From Pseudonocardia lacus (lineage in GTDB: Bacteria > Actinomycetota > Actinomycetes > Mycobacteriales > Pseudonocardiaceae), in the NCBI RefSeq assembly GCF_018531445.1, contig NZ_JAHDTH010000012.1, positions 1 to 64,000 on the forward strand: a stretch of 64,000 bases of DNA, written 5' to 3'. The position numbers and the translations under genes are program-made. The first letter of the stretch is position 1. Each line of letters begins with the position of its first letter. Positions 25,857 to 34,104 of the stretch are shown piece by piece. The notes below the pieces were generated by a model. The model made no database searches. It saw nothing but the letters and a program-made list of their open reading frames with translations, and was not told where the DNA came from.

Positions 25857-26464
25857 GCACCATCCGCGTTCTGCTGGCCGACGACCAGGCGCTCGTCCGC
25901 GGTGCGCTGGCCGCCCTGCTCGGGCTGGAGAGCGACATCGAGGTGGTGGCCCAGGTGGGCTCGGGTGCCGAGGTCGTCGCCGCGGCCAGGGCGAGCGCGC
26001 CCGACGTGGCCCTGCTGGACGTGCAGATGCCCGGCGGCGACGGCCTCGACGCCGCTGCCGCCCTGCGCGAGGCGGTGCCGACCTGCCGGGTCCTCGTGCT
26101 GACCACGTTCGGCCGGCCCGGTTACCTGTCCAGGGCGATGCGCGCCGGGGCGTTCGGGTTCGTGGTCAAGGACGCCCCGCCCGAGCAGCTGGTCGACGCG
26201 GTCCGCCGGGTGCACGCCGGGCTGCGCGTGGTCGACCCGGCGCTGGCCGCGGAGTCGCTGTCCAGCGGCGCGAGCCCGCTCACCGACCGGGAGCGGGAGG
26301 TGCTCACCGCGGCCGCCGACGGCGCCACCGTCGCCCGCGTGGCCAAGGGGCTGCACCTGTCCGAGGGCACCGTGCGCAACCACCTGTCGTCGGCCATCGG
26401 CAAGACCGGCGCCCGCACCCGCGCCGAGGCCGTCCGGCTGGCCGATGAGCGCGGCTGGCTCTGA
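25853..26464 (+). CDS. Response regulator, NarL/DesR type
   Basis: The 203-residue protein has a REC domain with DD at residues 10-11, phospho-acceptor Asp56 in LLDVQMP, and the KDAPP lysine region; the LuxR-type HTH includes LTDREREVLTAAAD and SEGTVRNHLSSAIGKTGA. It partners with the overlapping kinase and most likely controls the exporter genes upstream. A short perfect palindrome follows six bases after the stop. Confidence 0.93.
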   Translation: MSTIRVLLADDQALVRGALAALLGLESDIEVVAQVGSGAEVVAAARASAPDVALLDVQMPGGDGLDAAAALREAVPTCRVLVLTTFGRPGYLSRAMRAGAFGFVVKDAPPEQLVDAVRRVHAGLRVVDPALAAESLSSGASPLTDREREVLTAAADGATVARVAKGLHLSEGTVRNHLSSAIGKTGARTRAEAVRLADERGWL

Positions 26465-26469
26465 TCAGC

Positions 26470-26493
26470 GTCGAGAACGACGTCGTTCTCGAC
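26470..26493. repeat. 24-bp perfect palindrome, family A short form
   Basis: GTCGAGAACGAC followed at once by GTCGTTCTCGAC. It carries the same GTCGAGAACGA end as the 65-bp elements at 10208-10272 and 29646-29710 but lacks their middle. It separates the convergent response regulator and the candidate immunity gene. Confidence 0.75.
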
Positions 26494-26508
26494 CTGCCAG
26501 GCCGCCCG

Positions 26509-26892
26509 TCACGGATTCGGGGCCGCACCCGTCGTAGGCCCCGTGCGGCCGCTACCCGGGAGCTGGTCCTCGTAGTCGGCAGCGGTCACGCACTCCGCAC
26601 CGGCGTCGGCCAGCCCCCGCAACAGCCTCGTGACGGCCGCGACGACCTCGGCCGGGTCGGCGCCCGGCGTGGTCGGCTCGACGTCGAGGTAGAAGGGGAA
26701 GTGCAGGAACCGATCGGGATCGGAGGCGGCGGCACGAGCGTCGTAGTCGTCGTTCTCCTCGACGTCGAGGTCGAGGACGGAACCGGTCACCGTTCTGCGG
26801 GCCACGTGGCCGTCGACGAGGGGCGCCACGGCCCGGGTGAGCGAGTCCGCGTCCCCGTCCCACAGGACGAACACCTTCGCGTACAGGTCCAT
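26509..26892 (-). CDS. Small unknown protein, candidate immunity protein
   Basis: Not recognised as a named family. The 127-residue acidic protein has a strand-rich start (MDLYAKVFVLWDGDAD), a central DLDVEENDDYD acidic stretch and FLHFPFYLDVEP, a pattern I associate with small actinobacterial immunity-type proteins but cannot confirm. ATG 26892 follows GGGGAG by five bases; a GTG two codons earlier is possible. It is the third gene after a WXG/polymorphic-toxin-like gene on the same strand, a position where immunity genes are found. Confidence 0.5.
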   Translation of the reverse strand: MDLYAKVFVLWDGDADSLTRAVAPLVDGHVARRTVTGSVLDLDVEENDDYDARAAASDPDRFLHFPFYLDVEPTTPGADPAEVVAAVTRLLRGLADAGAECVTAADYEDQLPGSGRTGPTTGAAPNP

Positions 26893-26976
26893 CGTCACTC
26901 CCCGAAGCAGAGGTAAGGGTGTATCCGTTGGACCGATCCGTACAGCAGCAGCGTCGTTCCCGACGGATCGGGTGGG

Positions 26977-27561
26977 TCAGGGCGGGTCGACGACGAGACC
27001 GGTGGCCTCGGCGATCTCCGCGCGGACGGCCTCCGGATCGGCCGGCGACAGCACGTCAACGGTGGGCGCGCCCCAGACCCCGCTCGCCCGCATCCCCACC
27101 AGCCGCCCGCTGAGCATCCGCACCACGAGGACGTCGAGCCGGTCCGCGCCGACGGTGACGGGCCGGGCATGCAACCCGAACGCGAGCCCCACCTTCGAGA
27201 TCCCTCGCTGGACGACTCCGACCACCGGTGCCGCGCGCAACTCGTCCCACAGTTGCACGTCCTGCTCCACGAACGGCGCCGGCGGCCACGGTCGACGGGC
27301 GTCGAACCGCTCCACGATCCCGGTCAGCGCCGACCGGACAGCGCCCTCGTCCTGACCGTCCTCAGCGAGGACCCGGCCGGAGCGGAGCGCCGCGACCACG
27401 GCGTCGTAGAACTCCTCGGGGTCGTCGCCGAAGCGCTGCCGCTTCAGGATGCGGTTCACGCTCCGGGTGAGGTCGTCGGCATCGGCCCGACTGCGCAAGT
27501 CCATCCCGTACAGCAGGACCCGGATGCGGCCACGCCACTCCATCGGCAACGTCTCGTCCAC
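26977..27561 (-). CDS. Unknown 194-aa protein directly after the toxin gene, candidate immunity protein
   Basis: Not recognised. The soluble protein begins VDETLPMEWRGRIRVLLYGM and ends with EIAEATGLVVDPP; it contains charged helices (ADADDLTRSVNRILKRQRF) and a strand-rich C-terminal half (LDVLVVRMLSGRLVGMRAS). No signal peptide is present. Its GTG start is one base after the toxin gene stop, so it is almost certainly co-translated, the arrangement expected of an immunity protein that neutralises its toxin in the cytoplasm. The function is inferred from position alone. Confidence 0.6.
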   Translation of the reverse strand: MDETLPMEWRGRIRVLLYGMDLRSRADADDLTRSVNRILKRQRFGDDPEEFYDAVVAALRSGRVLAEDGQDEGAVRSALTGIVERFDARRPWPPAPFVEQDVQLWDELRAAPVVGVVQRGISKVGLAFGLHARPVTVGADRLDVLVVRMLSGRLVGMRASGVWGAPTVDVLSPADPEAVRAEIAEATGLVVDPP

Positions 27562-27562
27562 G

Positions 27563-29518
27563 TCAGAAACCTCCTTCGACCCGTGCTCGGGAGAGGTCGA
27601 GGCCCTGCTCGACCAGTGAGGCGATGCCGTTCTGCTGGTTAGCCTGGGTGGGCCGGTAGTGGCCGCTGGCGCGGTTCAGCAGGATCGGCACACCGTTCAC
27701 GACCTCCAGCTCGCCCGCGTTGGCGACCGACCGCCCGCCCAGGATGCTGGAGTGGTGCACCTTGCCGACCTCCTGCTCCAGTGACACGTACAGATTCCCG
27801 TGTGAGTCCTGGACGAAGATGGCGCGAGTCTCGTCCCGGAAGTTCGACGCGCTGCGGGTATCCAGCGGCACCCCGCTCTCAGCCTCGTACAAGCGACCGT
27901 CGACGACGACGACGCGCGCCGCTTCCCGCCGCGCATCGTCGAAGTACTGGACCGTATCGGGGAAGAACGGCCGGTTCGGGTTCGTCGGATCGTCCTCTCC
28001 CTGGAACCGCTCTTCGATGTCCCTGGTCGGCAATGGCGTCTCCCGCACGACCGGAGGCGGGATGCGCTCGGGCGGGAGCGGAGGGCCGCCCCCGCCGGTA
28101 CCTCGGTCGCTCCTGCCCGGCGCGTCGATGCCCTCACCCGCGACCTCTGGGGCGGCGCCGGTCCCGTCCCCCCGGCCGACATCGCTCTCCCCGTGGCGCC
28201 CGCTGCCGTCGAGGTCGCCGGCCCGGGGGCTCGCGCCGCCGTCGCGGGCCAGGTCGTCGCCGACCGTCGGTCCGTCCACCCGCGGCGGCGCACCGGGCTC
28301 CGCCCGCGGCGCGTCGATGTGCGTCGGCGGTAGGTCCGCGTGGGGGAGGGCGACCGGCGGGATGTCCAGCCCGCGCAGGCGCGCCGACACCTTGCCGACG
28401 ACATCCGTGATCGTCGGCAACCGCCCGATCGCATCCCCGACCCGCACCAGCCCTTCCCCGGCGCGGGCGACGACCGGCACCCCGCTCCGCGCTGCGGCGG
28501 CCCCACCACCGCGGAGACCGACCCCGACGCCCTTGGGACCCAGGACCGCGAGCAGGACGTTGCCGGTCACCAGACCGGCGGCCCGGGCCGGGTCCTGGCC
28601 CCACACGTCGTAGGCGCTCAGCGCCCCGACCGTGTTCAGCAGGGTCTCCTGTGCCATGCCCCGTGGCATGAACGGCAGGTCGACGAACTGGTTGACGAGG
28701 CCGACCGGGGTCAGGCTCGCCGCCAGGGCGTTGAGCCCGGCCCACGCGGTGCCGGCCGTCTCCCAGCTGAACCCGCCGTCGGCGTACCCCACGAGCATGC
28801 CCAGCCCGGTGACCGCCCCGTGGGCGGCCTCGCCCAGGCCCCCCGCGAAGCGACCGCCGACATCGCCGACGCCCTGGCCCACACCGGCGAAGAAGTCCCC
28901 GACGTCGCCGAGGAACCCGCGGTCCAGGGCTTCGGCCGCACCCCACGGCAGCCGGCCCTCCTGCGCGAGTGCGGCCAATCCCGCGGCGGTGACGCCGTGC
29001 TCGTGCGCCTGCAGGACCCCGTCGCCGTTGTCCGCGACGTAGCGCCGGTCCGAGTAGAGCGCGAGGATCGCGTTGGCGCACCGGCGCTCCGCGTCCTGGA
29101 ACGCCGCGACCTGGGCGTTCACCGCGGCGAGCAGGTGGTTGTGCCGGTCGACGTCGGTCTGGTTGGCGAGCCGGTCGGGGTTCGCCGCCGCGAACGCCAC
29201 GAACTGCGCCGCTTCGGCCTGCAACGCCCGCAGCCGGGTCTGGATGCCGGTGACCTCCCCGGCGTAGCTGATCAGGGCGCTGCCGACCGAGCGGAGGTCC
29301 TCCGCCACCGAGGCCGAGACGCCCTGCACCGGCCCGGTCGCCGCGAACAGCTGGGCGGCCTCGGGAGCGGAGTAGGACCCGGCCAGGGCCTGCCACCCGG
29401 TGTGCACCCGGGCGCCGGTGTCGGCGAACGCCGTGCCCACCTGCGACAGGTCACCGCCGTGGCGGGTGAGTGCGGCCATGTCCCCGGCGATCTGCGGGAT
29501 CCCCGCCGGGTCGATCAT
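27563..29518 (-). CDS. WXG-like polymorphic toxin, putative type VII secretion substrate
   Basis: The 651-residue protein has three parts. Residues 1-150 are helical with a GWQ motif near 41-43, like ESX/WXG100-type secretion modules. Residues 155-340 include an EF-hand-like stretch (DNGDGVLQAHE) and a glycine-rich hydrophobic zone (about 205-335). Residues 370-510 are a low-complexity Pro/Gly/Asp linker. The C-terminal 110 or so residues form a compact domain with KVHHSSILGGRSVANAGE and NRASGHYRPT. An HxSS...AGE...SGHY-P pattern resembles the C-terminal domains of some bacterial effector/toxin proteins (XopAI-like); the activity is unproven. There is no signal peptide. ATG 29518 is chosen by N-terminal pattern; a longer frame to 29881 is not protein-like. 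Two small genes downstream look like immunity genes. Confidence 0.7.
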   Translation of the reverse strand: MIDPAGIPQIAGDMAALTRHGGDLSQVGTAFADTGARVHTGWQALAGSYSAPEAAQLFAATGPVQGVSASVAEDLRSVGSALISYAGEVTGIQTRLRALQAEAAQFVAFAAANPDRLANQTDVDRHNHLLAAVNAQVAAFQDAERRCANAILALYSDRRYVADNGDGVLQAHEHGVTAAGLAALAQEGRLPWGAAEALDRGFLGDVGDFFAGVGQGVGDVGGRFAGGLGEAAHGAVTGLGMLVGYADGGFSWETAGTAWAGLNALAASLTPVGLVNQFVDLPFMPRGMAQETLLNTVGALSAYDVWGQDPARAAGLVTGNVLLAVLGPKGVGVGLRGGGAAAARSGVPVVARAGEGLVRVGDAIGRLPTITDVVGKVSARLRGLDIPPVALPHADLPPTHIDAPRAEPGAPPRVDGPTVGDDLARDGGASPRAGDLDGSGRHGESDVGRGDGTGAAPEVAGEGIDAPGRSDRGTGGGGPPLPPERIPPPVVRETPLPTRDIEERFQGEDDPTNPNRPFFPDTVQYFDDARREAARVVVVDGRLYEAESGVPLDTRSASNFRDETRAIFVQDSHGNLYVSLEQEVGKVHHSSILGGRSVANAGELEVVNGVPILLNRASGHYRPTQANQQNGIASLVEQGLDLSRARVEGGF

Positions 29519-29645
29519 CGCTGTGCCCCCATGCCCGCCCCCACGTCGATCCGGCTCGTGGGGACGGACGCTAGGAAGGGGCGGTGGTCCCTCGTGGGCG
29601 ATCGGGAACGCTCGTCGTGTTCGCGACAGCACGCACGGCGACCGA

Positions 29646-29710
29646 CCGTCCAGAACGAGGTTGTCGTCGGTTGGACCGGTCCAAGACAACGACAACCTCG
29701 TTCTCGACGG
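29646..29710. repeat. 65-bp palindromic repeat, family A copy 2
   Basis: Arms 29646-29667 (CCGTCCAGAACGAGGTTGTC...) and 29689-29710 (ending CCTCGTTCTCGACGG) are inverted with one mismatch; a second inner palindrome TTGGACCGGTCCAA (29670-29683) lies in the middle. It has the same length and outer ends as 10208-10272. Here it lies between divergent genes, so a simple terminator role does not explain it. Confidence 0.8.
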
Positions 29711-29750
29711 GTTGCCGGGGTTCGTCGGGGGCGAGGGATACCCTGGCTCG

Positions 29751-30755
29751 GTGAGCGAGCACGGGCTGCGTGAGCTGGGGGCCGCCCTGCGGTCCTGGGC
29801 GGCCGACGGGGTCGGCGTCGTGCGGGTGCTGGAGCGGCACGGGTTCGGCACCGTCGAGTCCGGCCAGCTGCTCGCCGGCACGGCGTCCGGGGCGGTCGCC
29901 GGGCTGCTCTACCGGGGTGCGCTGGACGGCTCGGCCCGGCCGCTGCTCGCCGAGGCCGCCACCGCCGCGCAGACGCGCGAGGCGCACGTCACCGAGCCGG
30001 ACGCGCTGGCCGCCGGGCTGGCCTGCGCCGGAGGGGCCACGCTGCTCGGCCACCCGCTACCGACGGCCCAGGCCGAGGCGCTGGGCGCCGCGCTGGAGGC
30101 CGGCAGCCCGGCCGCGCTCGTCTCGGCGGCGGACGGCGCCGCCGCGCTGGTGCTCACCGGCCCCGAGCTGGCCACCCGCACCGGCGGGCTCGGCTCACCC
30201 GACCTCGACGACGACGCCGCGCGGGCCGCGGCCGGGCTCCTGCGCCGCGGCGCCACCGCCACCGAGCGGGTCCCGGCAGGCGACGGCGAGCTGCTGGTCG
30301 ACCTGTGGGTGCCGGTGCCGTCGGTGCTGGTCGTCGGGGCCGGCGCCATCGGCGAGGCGCTCGCGGCGCAGGCCGGGCTGCTCGGCTGGGCTGTGCGCAC
30401 CGCGTCCACGGTCGACGAGGCCACGGCCGCGGTCGCCGGTTTCTCCGACGCCGACGTGCTCGTCCTGCTCGACCACGCCCCCGCCTTCGACGCCACGCTG
30501 ATCGCAGGCCTGCGCGGGCGCGGGTTCATCGGCGCGCTGGGCTCCCGGCGCACCCAGGCCGCCCGCCGCGAGCGGCTGCTCGCCGCCGGCGTCGGCGAGG
30601 ACGAGCTCGCCCGGCTGCACGGCCCCGTCGGCCTCGACCTGGGCGCGCGCACCCCGGCCGAGACGGCCGTCTCCATCGTCGCGCAGGTCGTCGCGGCGCG
30701 CTCCGGGCGCACCGGCAGCGCCCTGGCCGGCTCCGAGCACCGGATCGGCGGATGA
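29751..30755 (+). CDS. XdhC/CoxI family protein
   Basis: The 334-residue protein has the two parts of XdhC proteins: an N-terminal domain (ALRSWAADGVGVVRVLERHG, about 10-110) and a C-terminal Rossmann-like domain (VLVVGAGAIGEALAAQAGLL near 193-212; FIGALGSRRTQAARRERL near 268-285; GPVGLDLGARTPAETAVSI near 300-318). XdhC proteins help insert a sulfurated molybdenum cofactor into xanthine dehydrogenase-type enzymes. No molybdenum hydroxylase is nearby in the window. It overlaps the YdcF-like gene by 4 bases. GTG 29751 is chosen as the first codon of the recognisable domain. Confidence 0.85.
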   Translation: MSEHGLRELGAALRSWAADGVGVVRVLERHGFGTVESGQLLAGTASGAVAGLLYRGALDGSARPLLAEAATAAQTREAHVTEPDALAAGLACAGGATLLGHPLPTAQAEALGAALEAGSPAALVSAADGAAALVLTGPELATRTGGLGSPDLDDDAARAAAGLLRRGATATERVPAGDGELLVDLWVPVPSVLVVGAGAIGEALAAQAGLLGWAVRTASTVDEATAAVAGFSDADVLVLLDHAPAFDATLIAGLRGRGFIGALGSRRTQAARRERLLAAGVGEDELARLHGPVGLDLGARTPAETAVSIVAQVVAARSGRTGSALAGSEHRIGG

Positions 30756-31474
30756 GGTCGCAGTCCGAGGCGACCACGGTCGCGCTCTACCAGCCCGGCG
30801 CCGGCCGCACGCCCGGACGGCCGTCGCCGCGCCCGGCCGGCTGGCGGGCCTGGGTGACGCGGCTGCTGGTCGGCGCGCTCGTCATGGGCGCGCTGGTGGT
30901 CGGCGGCACCGCGTTCCGGGTGTGGCAGGTGGCCCGCGTCGACGACCGCCGCCCCGCCGACGCCGTCGTGGTGCTCGGGGCCGCCCAGTACGACGGCGAC
31001 CCCAGCTCGATCTTCGCCTCCCGGTTGCGGCACGCCGAGGCGCTCTACGAGGCGGGCGTGGCACCGCGGATCGTCACCGCGGGCGGCGGCCAGCCGGGCG
31101 ACGCCTACACCGAGGCCGAGGCCGGCCGGCGCTACCTGGTCGAGCGCGGGGTCCCGGCCGACGCCGTCGTCGCGGTCGGGGAGGGCAGCGACACCCTGGG
31201 GAGCCTGCAGGCCGTCGCGGTCCGGGCGGCCCGGGACGGCTGGCACAGCGCGGTGATGGTCAGCGATCCGTGGCACTCGCTGCGGGCGCGCACCATGGCC
31301 CGCGACGCCGGCCTGGACGCCTGGACCTCGCCCACCCGCAGCGGGCCGGTCGTGCAGACCCGCGAGACGCAGGCCCGCTACATCGTCCGGGAGACCGGCG
31401 CGACGCTGTTCTACCGGCTCACCCACGCCTCGGTCGACCCGTCCTACGCCGACGAGACCGGCGGCGTCGGGTGA
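30752..31474 (+). CDS. YdcF/SanA-like (DUF218) membrane protein
   Basis: The 240-residue protein has one N-terminal transmembrane helix (about residues 36-56) and a DUF218 domain facing outward or at the membrane: DAVVVLGAAQYDGDPSS, EALYEAGVAPRIVTAGGG, YLVERGVPADAVV, and MVSDPWHSLRARTMARDAG. DUF218 proteins include E. coli SanA/ElyC, tied to vancomycin tolerance and envelope biogenesis. It sits between xdhC and dgt with overlapping or near starts, so these may be transcribed together although their jobs are unrelated. Confidence 0.85.
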   Translation: MRSQSEATTVALYQPGAGRTPGRPSPRPAGWRAWVTRLLVGALVMGALVVGGTAFRVWQVARVDDRRPADAVVVLGAAQYDGDPSSIFASRLRHAEALYEAGVAPRIVTAGGGQPGDAYTEAEAGRRYLVERGVPADAVVAVGEGSDTLGSLQAVAVRAARDGWHSAVMVSDPWHSLRARTMARDAGLDAWTSPTRSGPVVQTRETQARYIVRETGATLFYRLTHASVDPSYADETGGVG

Positions 31475-31487
31475 GCCCGCCCCGCCC

Positions 31488-32744
31488 GTGAGCACCGGTT
31501 ACTCCGCGCACGACGCCGCCCGGCTCGTGCCCGAGGCGCCCAAGGGCGCCGGCCGCTCCGACCGGCGCAGCCCGTTCTCCCGCGACCGCGCCCGCGTGCT
31601 GCACTCGGCCGCGCTGCGCCGGCTGGCCGGCAAGACGCAGGTGCTCGGGCCGGGGGAGGGCGCGGAGATCAGCGGCGTGCCGCGCACCCGGCTCACGCAC
31701 TCGCTGGAGGTCGCCCAGATCGGCCGGGGCATCGCCGAGGACCTGGGCTGCGACCCCGACGTCGTCGACACCGGCGGGCTGGCCCACGACATCGGGCACC
31801 CGCCGTTCGGGCACAACGGCGAACGCGCCCTCGACGAGTTCGCCGCGGAGTGCGGCGGGTTCGAGGGCAACGCCCAGACGCTGCGCATCCTCACCCGCCT
31901 CGAACCCAAGATCGGGGCCGACGGGGTCAACAGCGGGCTCAACCTCACCCGCGCCTGCCTCGACGCCGCCGGCAAGTACCCGTGGCCGCGCCGCCCGGGG
32001 CAGCGCAAGTACGGCGTGTACGCCGACGACCTGCCCGTCTTCGAGTGGGTCCGGGAGGGCGCGCCCGCCGACCGGTGCTGCATCGAGGCGCAGGTCATGG
32101 ACTGGTCCGACGACGTCGCCTACTCCGTGCACGACGTCGAGGACGGCATCCTCACCGGCCGGATCGACCTCGCCGCGCTGGCCGCCCCCGGCGAGCGGGC
32201 GGCACTCGTCGAACTGGCGGCGGTGCACTTCGGCGCAGATCCGGGCGCGCTCGACGACGCGGCCGTCGCGCTGCTCGCCCTGCCGTTCGTCGACGCGGTG
32301 CGCGGCTTCGCCATCACCTCGGCGCCCGTCGCGGCGCACCGCGCCCTGAAACGCCTGACCAGCGAGCTGGTGGGCCGGTTCGTGCAGGCGGCGACCGAGG
32401 CGACGTGGGCGGTCCACGGCGACCGACCGCTGCGCCGCTACGACGCCGACCTCGTCGTCCCGGAGGCCGCGCGGGCCGAGGTGGCGCTGCTCAAGGCGGT
32501 GGCCCTGCGGTACGTGATGGCCGACCCGCAGCGGCTGGCGATGCAGGCCCGCCAGCGCGCGCTGCTGGCCGAACTGGCCGAGTCGCTGCTGGTCAAGGCG
32601 CCCGACGCGCTCGACCCGGTGTTCGCCGACGACTGGCGCGACGCCCCCGACGACGCCGCGCGCCGCCGCGTCGTCGTCGACCAGGTGGCGGTGCTGACCG
32701 ACCAGCAGGCCGTCGCCCGCCACCTCGCCCTCGGGCTTCGTTAG
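31488..32744 (+). CDS. dgt: Deoxyguanosinetriphosphate triphosphohydrolase-like protein
   Basis: The 418-residue protein is an HD-domain dNTPase. It has RRSPFSRDRARVLHSAALRR near the start, metal-binding H71 in RTRLTHSLEVAQIG, the HD pair H100-D101 in GGLAHDIGHPPFGHNGE, and a distal Asp in DWSDDVAYSVHDVEDG. It hydrolyses dGTP (or other dNTPs) to deoxynucleoside and tripolyphosphate. In actinobacteria dgt is next to dnaG, as here, although four genes now stand between. GTG 31488 is the first plausible start. Confidence 0.94.
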   Translation: MSTGYSAHDAARLVPEAPKGAGRSDRRSPFSRDRARVLHSAALRRLAGKTQVLGPGEGAEISGVPRTRLTHSLEVAQIGRGIAEDLGCDPDVVDTGGLAHDIGHPPFGHNGERALDEFAAECGGFEGNAQTLRILTRLEPKIGADGVNSGLNLTRACLDAAGKYPWPRRPGQRKYGVYADDLPVFEWVREGAPADRCCIEAQVMDWSDDVAYSVHDVEDGILTGRIDLAALAAPGERAALVELAAVHFGADPGALDDAAVALLALPFVDAVRGFAITSAPVAAHRALKRLTSELVGRFVQAATEATWAVHGDRPLRRYDADLVVPEAARAEVALLKAVALRYVMADPQRLAMQARQRALLAELAESLLVKAPDALDPVFADDWRDAPDDAARRRVVVDQVAVLTDQQAVARHLALGLR

Positions 32745-32850
32745 CGATCCGTGACCCACTCCGGAGCAACCCGATCGGGTGAACTATCGTCCGGCCCCGT
32801 CCATGAACGCCTGTGTGCCCCGGAGGCTCCGGGACCGGGAAGGTGGGTCG

Positions 32851-33477
32851 ATGACCAACCGGCTCCGCGGCGCGGCAGCAGCTGCCGCGTGCGCCCTCAT
32901 GCTCACCCTGACGGCCTGCGGCGGGTCCGGCCCCACCGCGGAGGACCACGGGATGACCGCCGAGGAGCACGCCCAGTGGGAGGCCGAGCAGGCCGGTGGT
33001 GGCGGCGCGGCCGCCGAGGGCGGGCACTCCGGCCACGGCGGTGGCGCGGCGCCCGCCCCGGGCGGCGGCGGGGGCCACTCCGGGCACGGCGGCAACACCG
33101 GTGAGACCGAGCTGTGGGCCGTGCAGTCCGCCCCGCTGGGCTACATCGTCACCGACGGGACCGGCCAGATCGTCTACCGCTCCGACCGCGACAGCAACCA
33201 GCCCCCCACCAGCACCTGCGTCGACCCCGCCTGCACCGCCGCCTGGGCGCCGGTGCTGGTCGGCGAGTCGGGCGTGGTCGGGCTCGGGGTCAAGGAGGAC
33301 GACATCGGCGCCCTCGTCCGGCCGGACGGGAGCAAGCAGGTGACCGTCGCGGGGTGGCCGGTGTACACGCACGTCGGCGAGAGCACCGGGCTGGAGTCGG
33401 CCGGCGGGAACGGCGCCGACGGAGTCTGGTGGGCGATCAACCCGCAGGGGGAGAAGGCGCTCCCACCCACCGGCTGA
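32851..33477 (+). CDS. Lipoprotein with two GGHSGHGG repeats and COG4315-type domain
   Basis: The 208-residue protein starts with a lipoprotein signal peptide, with lipobox LTACG and Cys at residue 24. A glycine/histidine-rich linker contains two GGHSGHGG copies (about 62-85). The rest resembles the 'secreted repeat of unknown function' (PF03640): GYIVTDGTGQIVYRSDRDSN, CVDPACTAAWAPVLV, and WPVYTHVGESTGLESAGG. His-rich linkers can bind Ni, Cu or Zn, but this is conjecture. It is anchored on the outer face of the cytoplasmic membrane. A ribosome binding site (GGAAGG) precedes ATG 32851. Confidence 0.8.
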   Translation: MTNRLRGAAAAAACALMLTLTACGGSGPTAEDHGMTAEEHAQWEAEQAGGGGAAAEGGHSGHGGGAAPAPGGGGGHSGHGGNTGETELWAVQSAPLGYIVTDGTGQIVYRSDRDSNQPPTSTCVDPACTAAWAPVLVGESGVVGLGVKEDDIGALVRPDGSKQVTVAGWPVYTHVGESTGLESAGGNGADGVWWAINPQGEKALPPTG

Positions 33478-33496
33478 TCGGGGGGCTCGTCGGGGC

Positions 33497-33523
33497 TGTC
33501 ACGTTCCGGGGTCCGCCGTCGTC
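33497..33523 (+). promoter_or_regulatory. Candidate ECF41-type promoter
   Basis: TGTCACG (33497-33503), then 16 bases, then CGTC (33520-33523), fits the reported ECF41 consensus TGTCACA-N16-CGTC with one mismatch. It lies directly upstream of the carboxymuconolactone-decarboxylase-like gene, whose convergent neighbour is an ECF41 sigma factor, the classical target layout. The start codon follows the -10 element by only eight bases, so the message would be close to leaderless. Confidence 0.75.
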
Positions 33524-33531
33524 CAAGGCGC

Positions 33532-34104
33532 ATGGCACTCACCCGCATTCCCGCAGTCCCCGACTCCGACGCCGGCTTCGTCGGCCGGCTCGTCTACCGC
33601 TTCGCCCGCCGCCGGTTCGGCGACGTCCCCGAGCCCTTCGCCGTGGCCCGCCACCACAAGGGCGTGTTCTGGGCGGGGCTGGTGGCCGAGACCGCCTACG
33701 AGAAGGCGTGCACGCAGCTCCCCACGTCGGTGCGGGAGCTGGCCGTCTACCGGGCGGCGACCGTGGTCGGCTGCCAGTGGTGCGTCGACTTCGGCACCAT
33801 GCTCCAGCGCCTGGACGGCCTGGACGTCGAGCGGCTGCAGCACATCGACGAGTACGCCACCAGCCCGCTCTACACCCGCGCCGAGCGGCTGGCCATCGCC
33901 TACGCCGACGCGATGACCGCGCAGCCGGTGAGCGTCACCGACGAGCAGGTGGCCGAGCTGGAGCGGGAGTTCGGGCGGGCCGGGCTGGTCGAGCTGACCA
34001 CGCAGATCGGGTTGGAGAACATGCGGGCGCGGGTCAACAGCGCGCTCGGGATCACCGGGCAGGGCTTCGACGCGGCCTGCAAGGTCAGGCTGGGAGCCGG
34101 GTGA
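33532..34104 (+). CDS. Carboxymuconolactone decarboxylase/AhpD-like protein (ECF41 partner)
   Basis: The 190-residue all-helical protein has the AhpD-fold CxxC active site in VVGCQWCVDFG (about residues 78-88), followed by YTRAERLAIAYADAMT. Such proteins act as thiol peroxidases or redox partners or have no known substrate. Genes of this class (COE) sit beside ECF41 sigma factors and are their main target; the sigma factor gene is convergent here and overlaps the 3' end by 20 bases. The candidate ECF41 promoter is just upstream. Confidence 0.88.
   Translation: MALTRIPAVPDSDAGFVGRLVYRFARRRFGDVPEPFAVARHHKGVFWAGLVAETAYEKACTQLPTSVRELAVYRAATVVGCQWCVDFGTMLQRLDGLDVERLQHIDEYATSPLYTRAERLAIAYADAMTAQPVSVTDEQVAELEREFGRAGLVELTTQIGLENMRARVNSALGITGQGFDAACKVRLGAG

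Noticed and set aside
29519-29881. N-terminal extension of the toxin to 29881
   Set aside because: The extension runs through the palindrome and into the divergent xdhC gene, and lacks the helical pattern that begins at MIDPAG.
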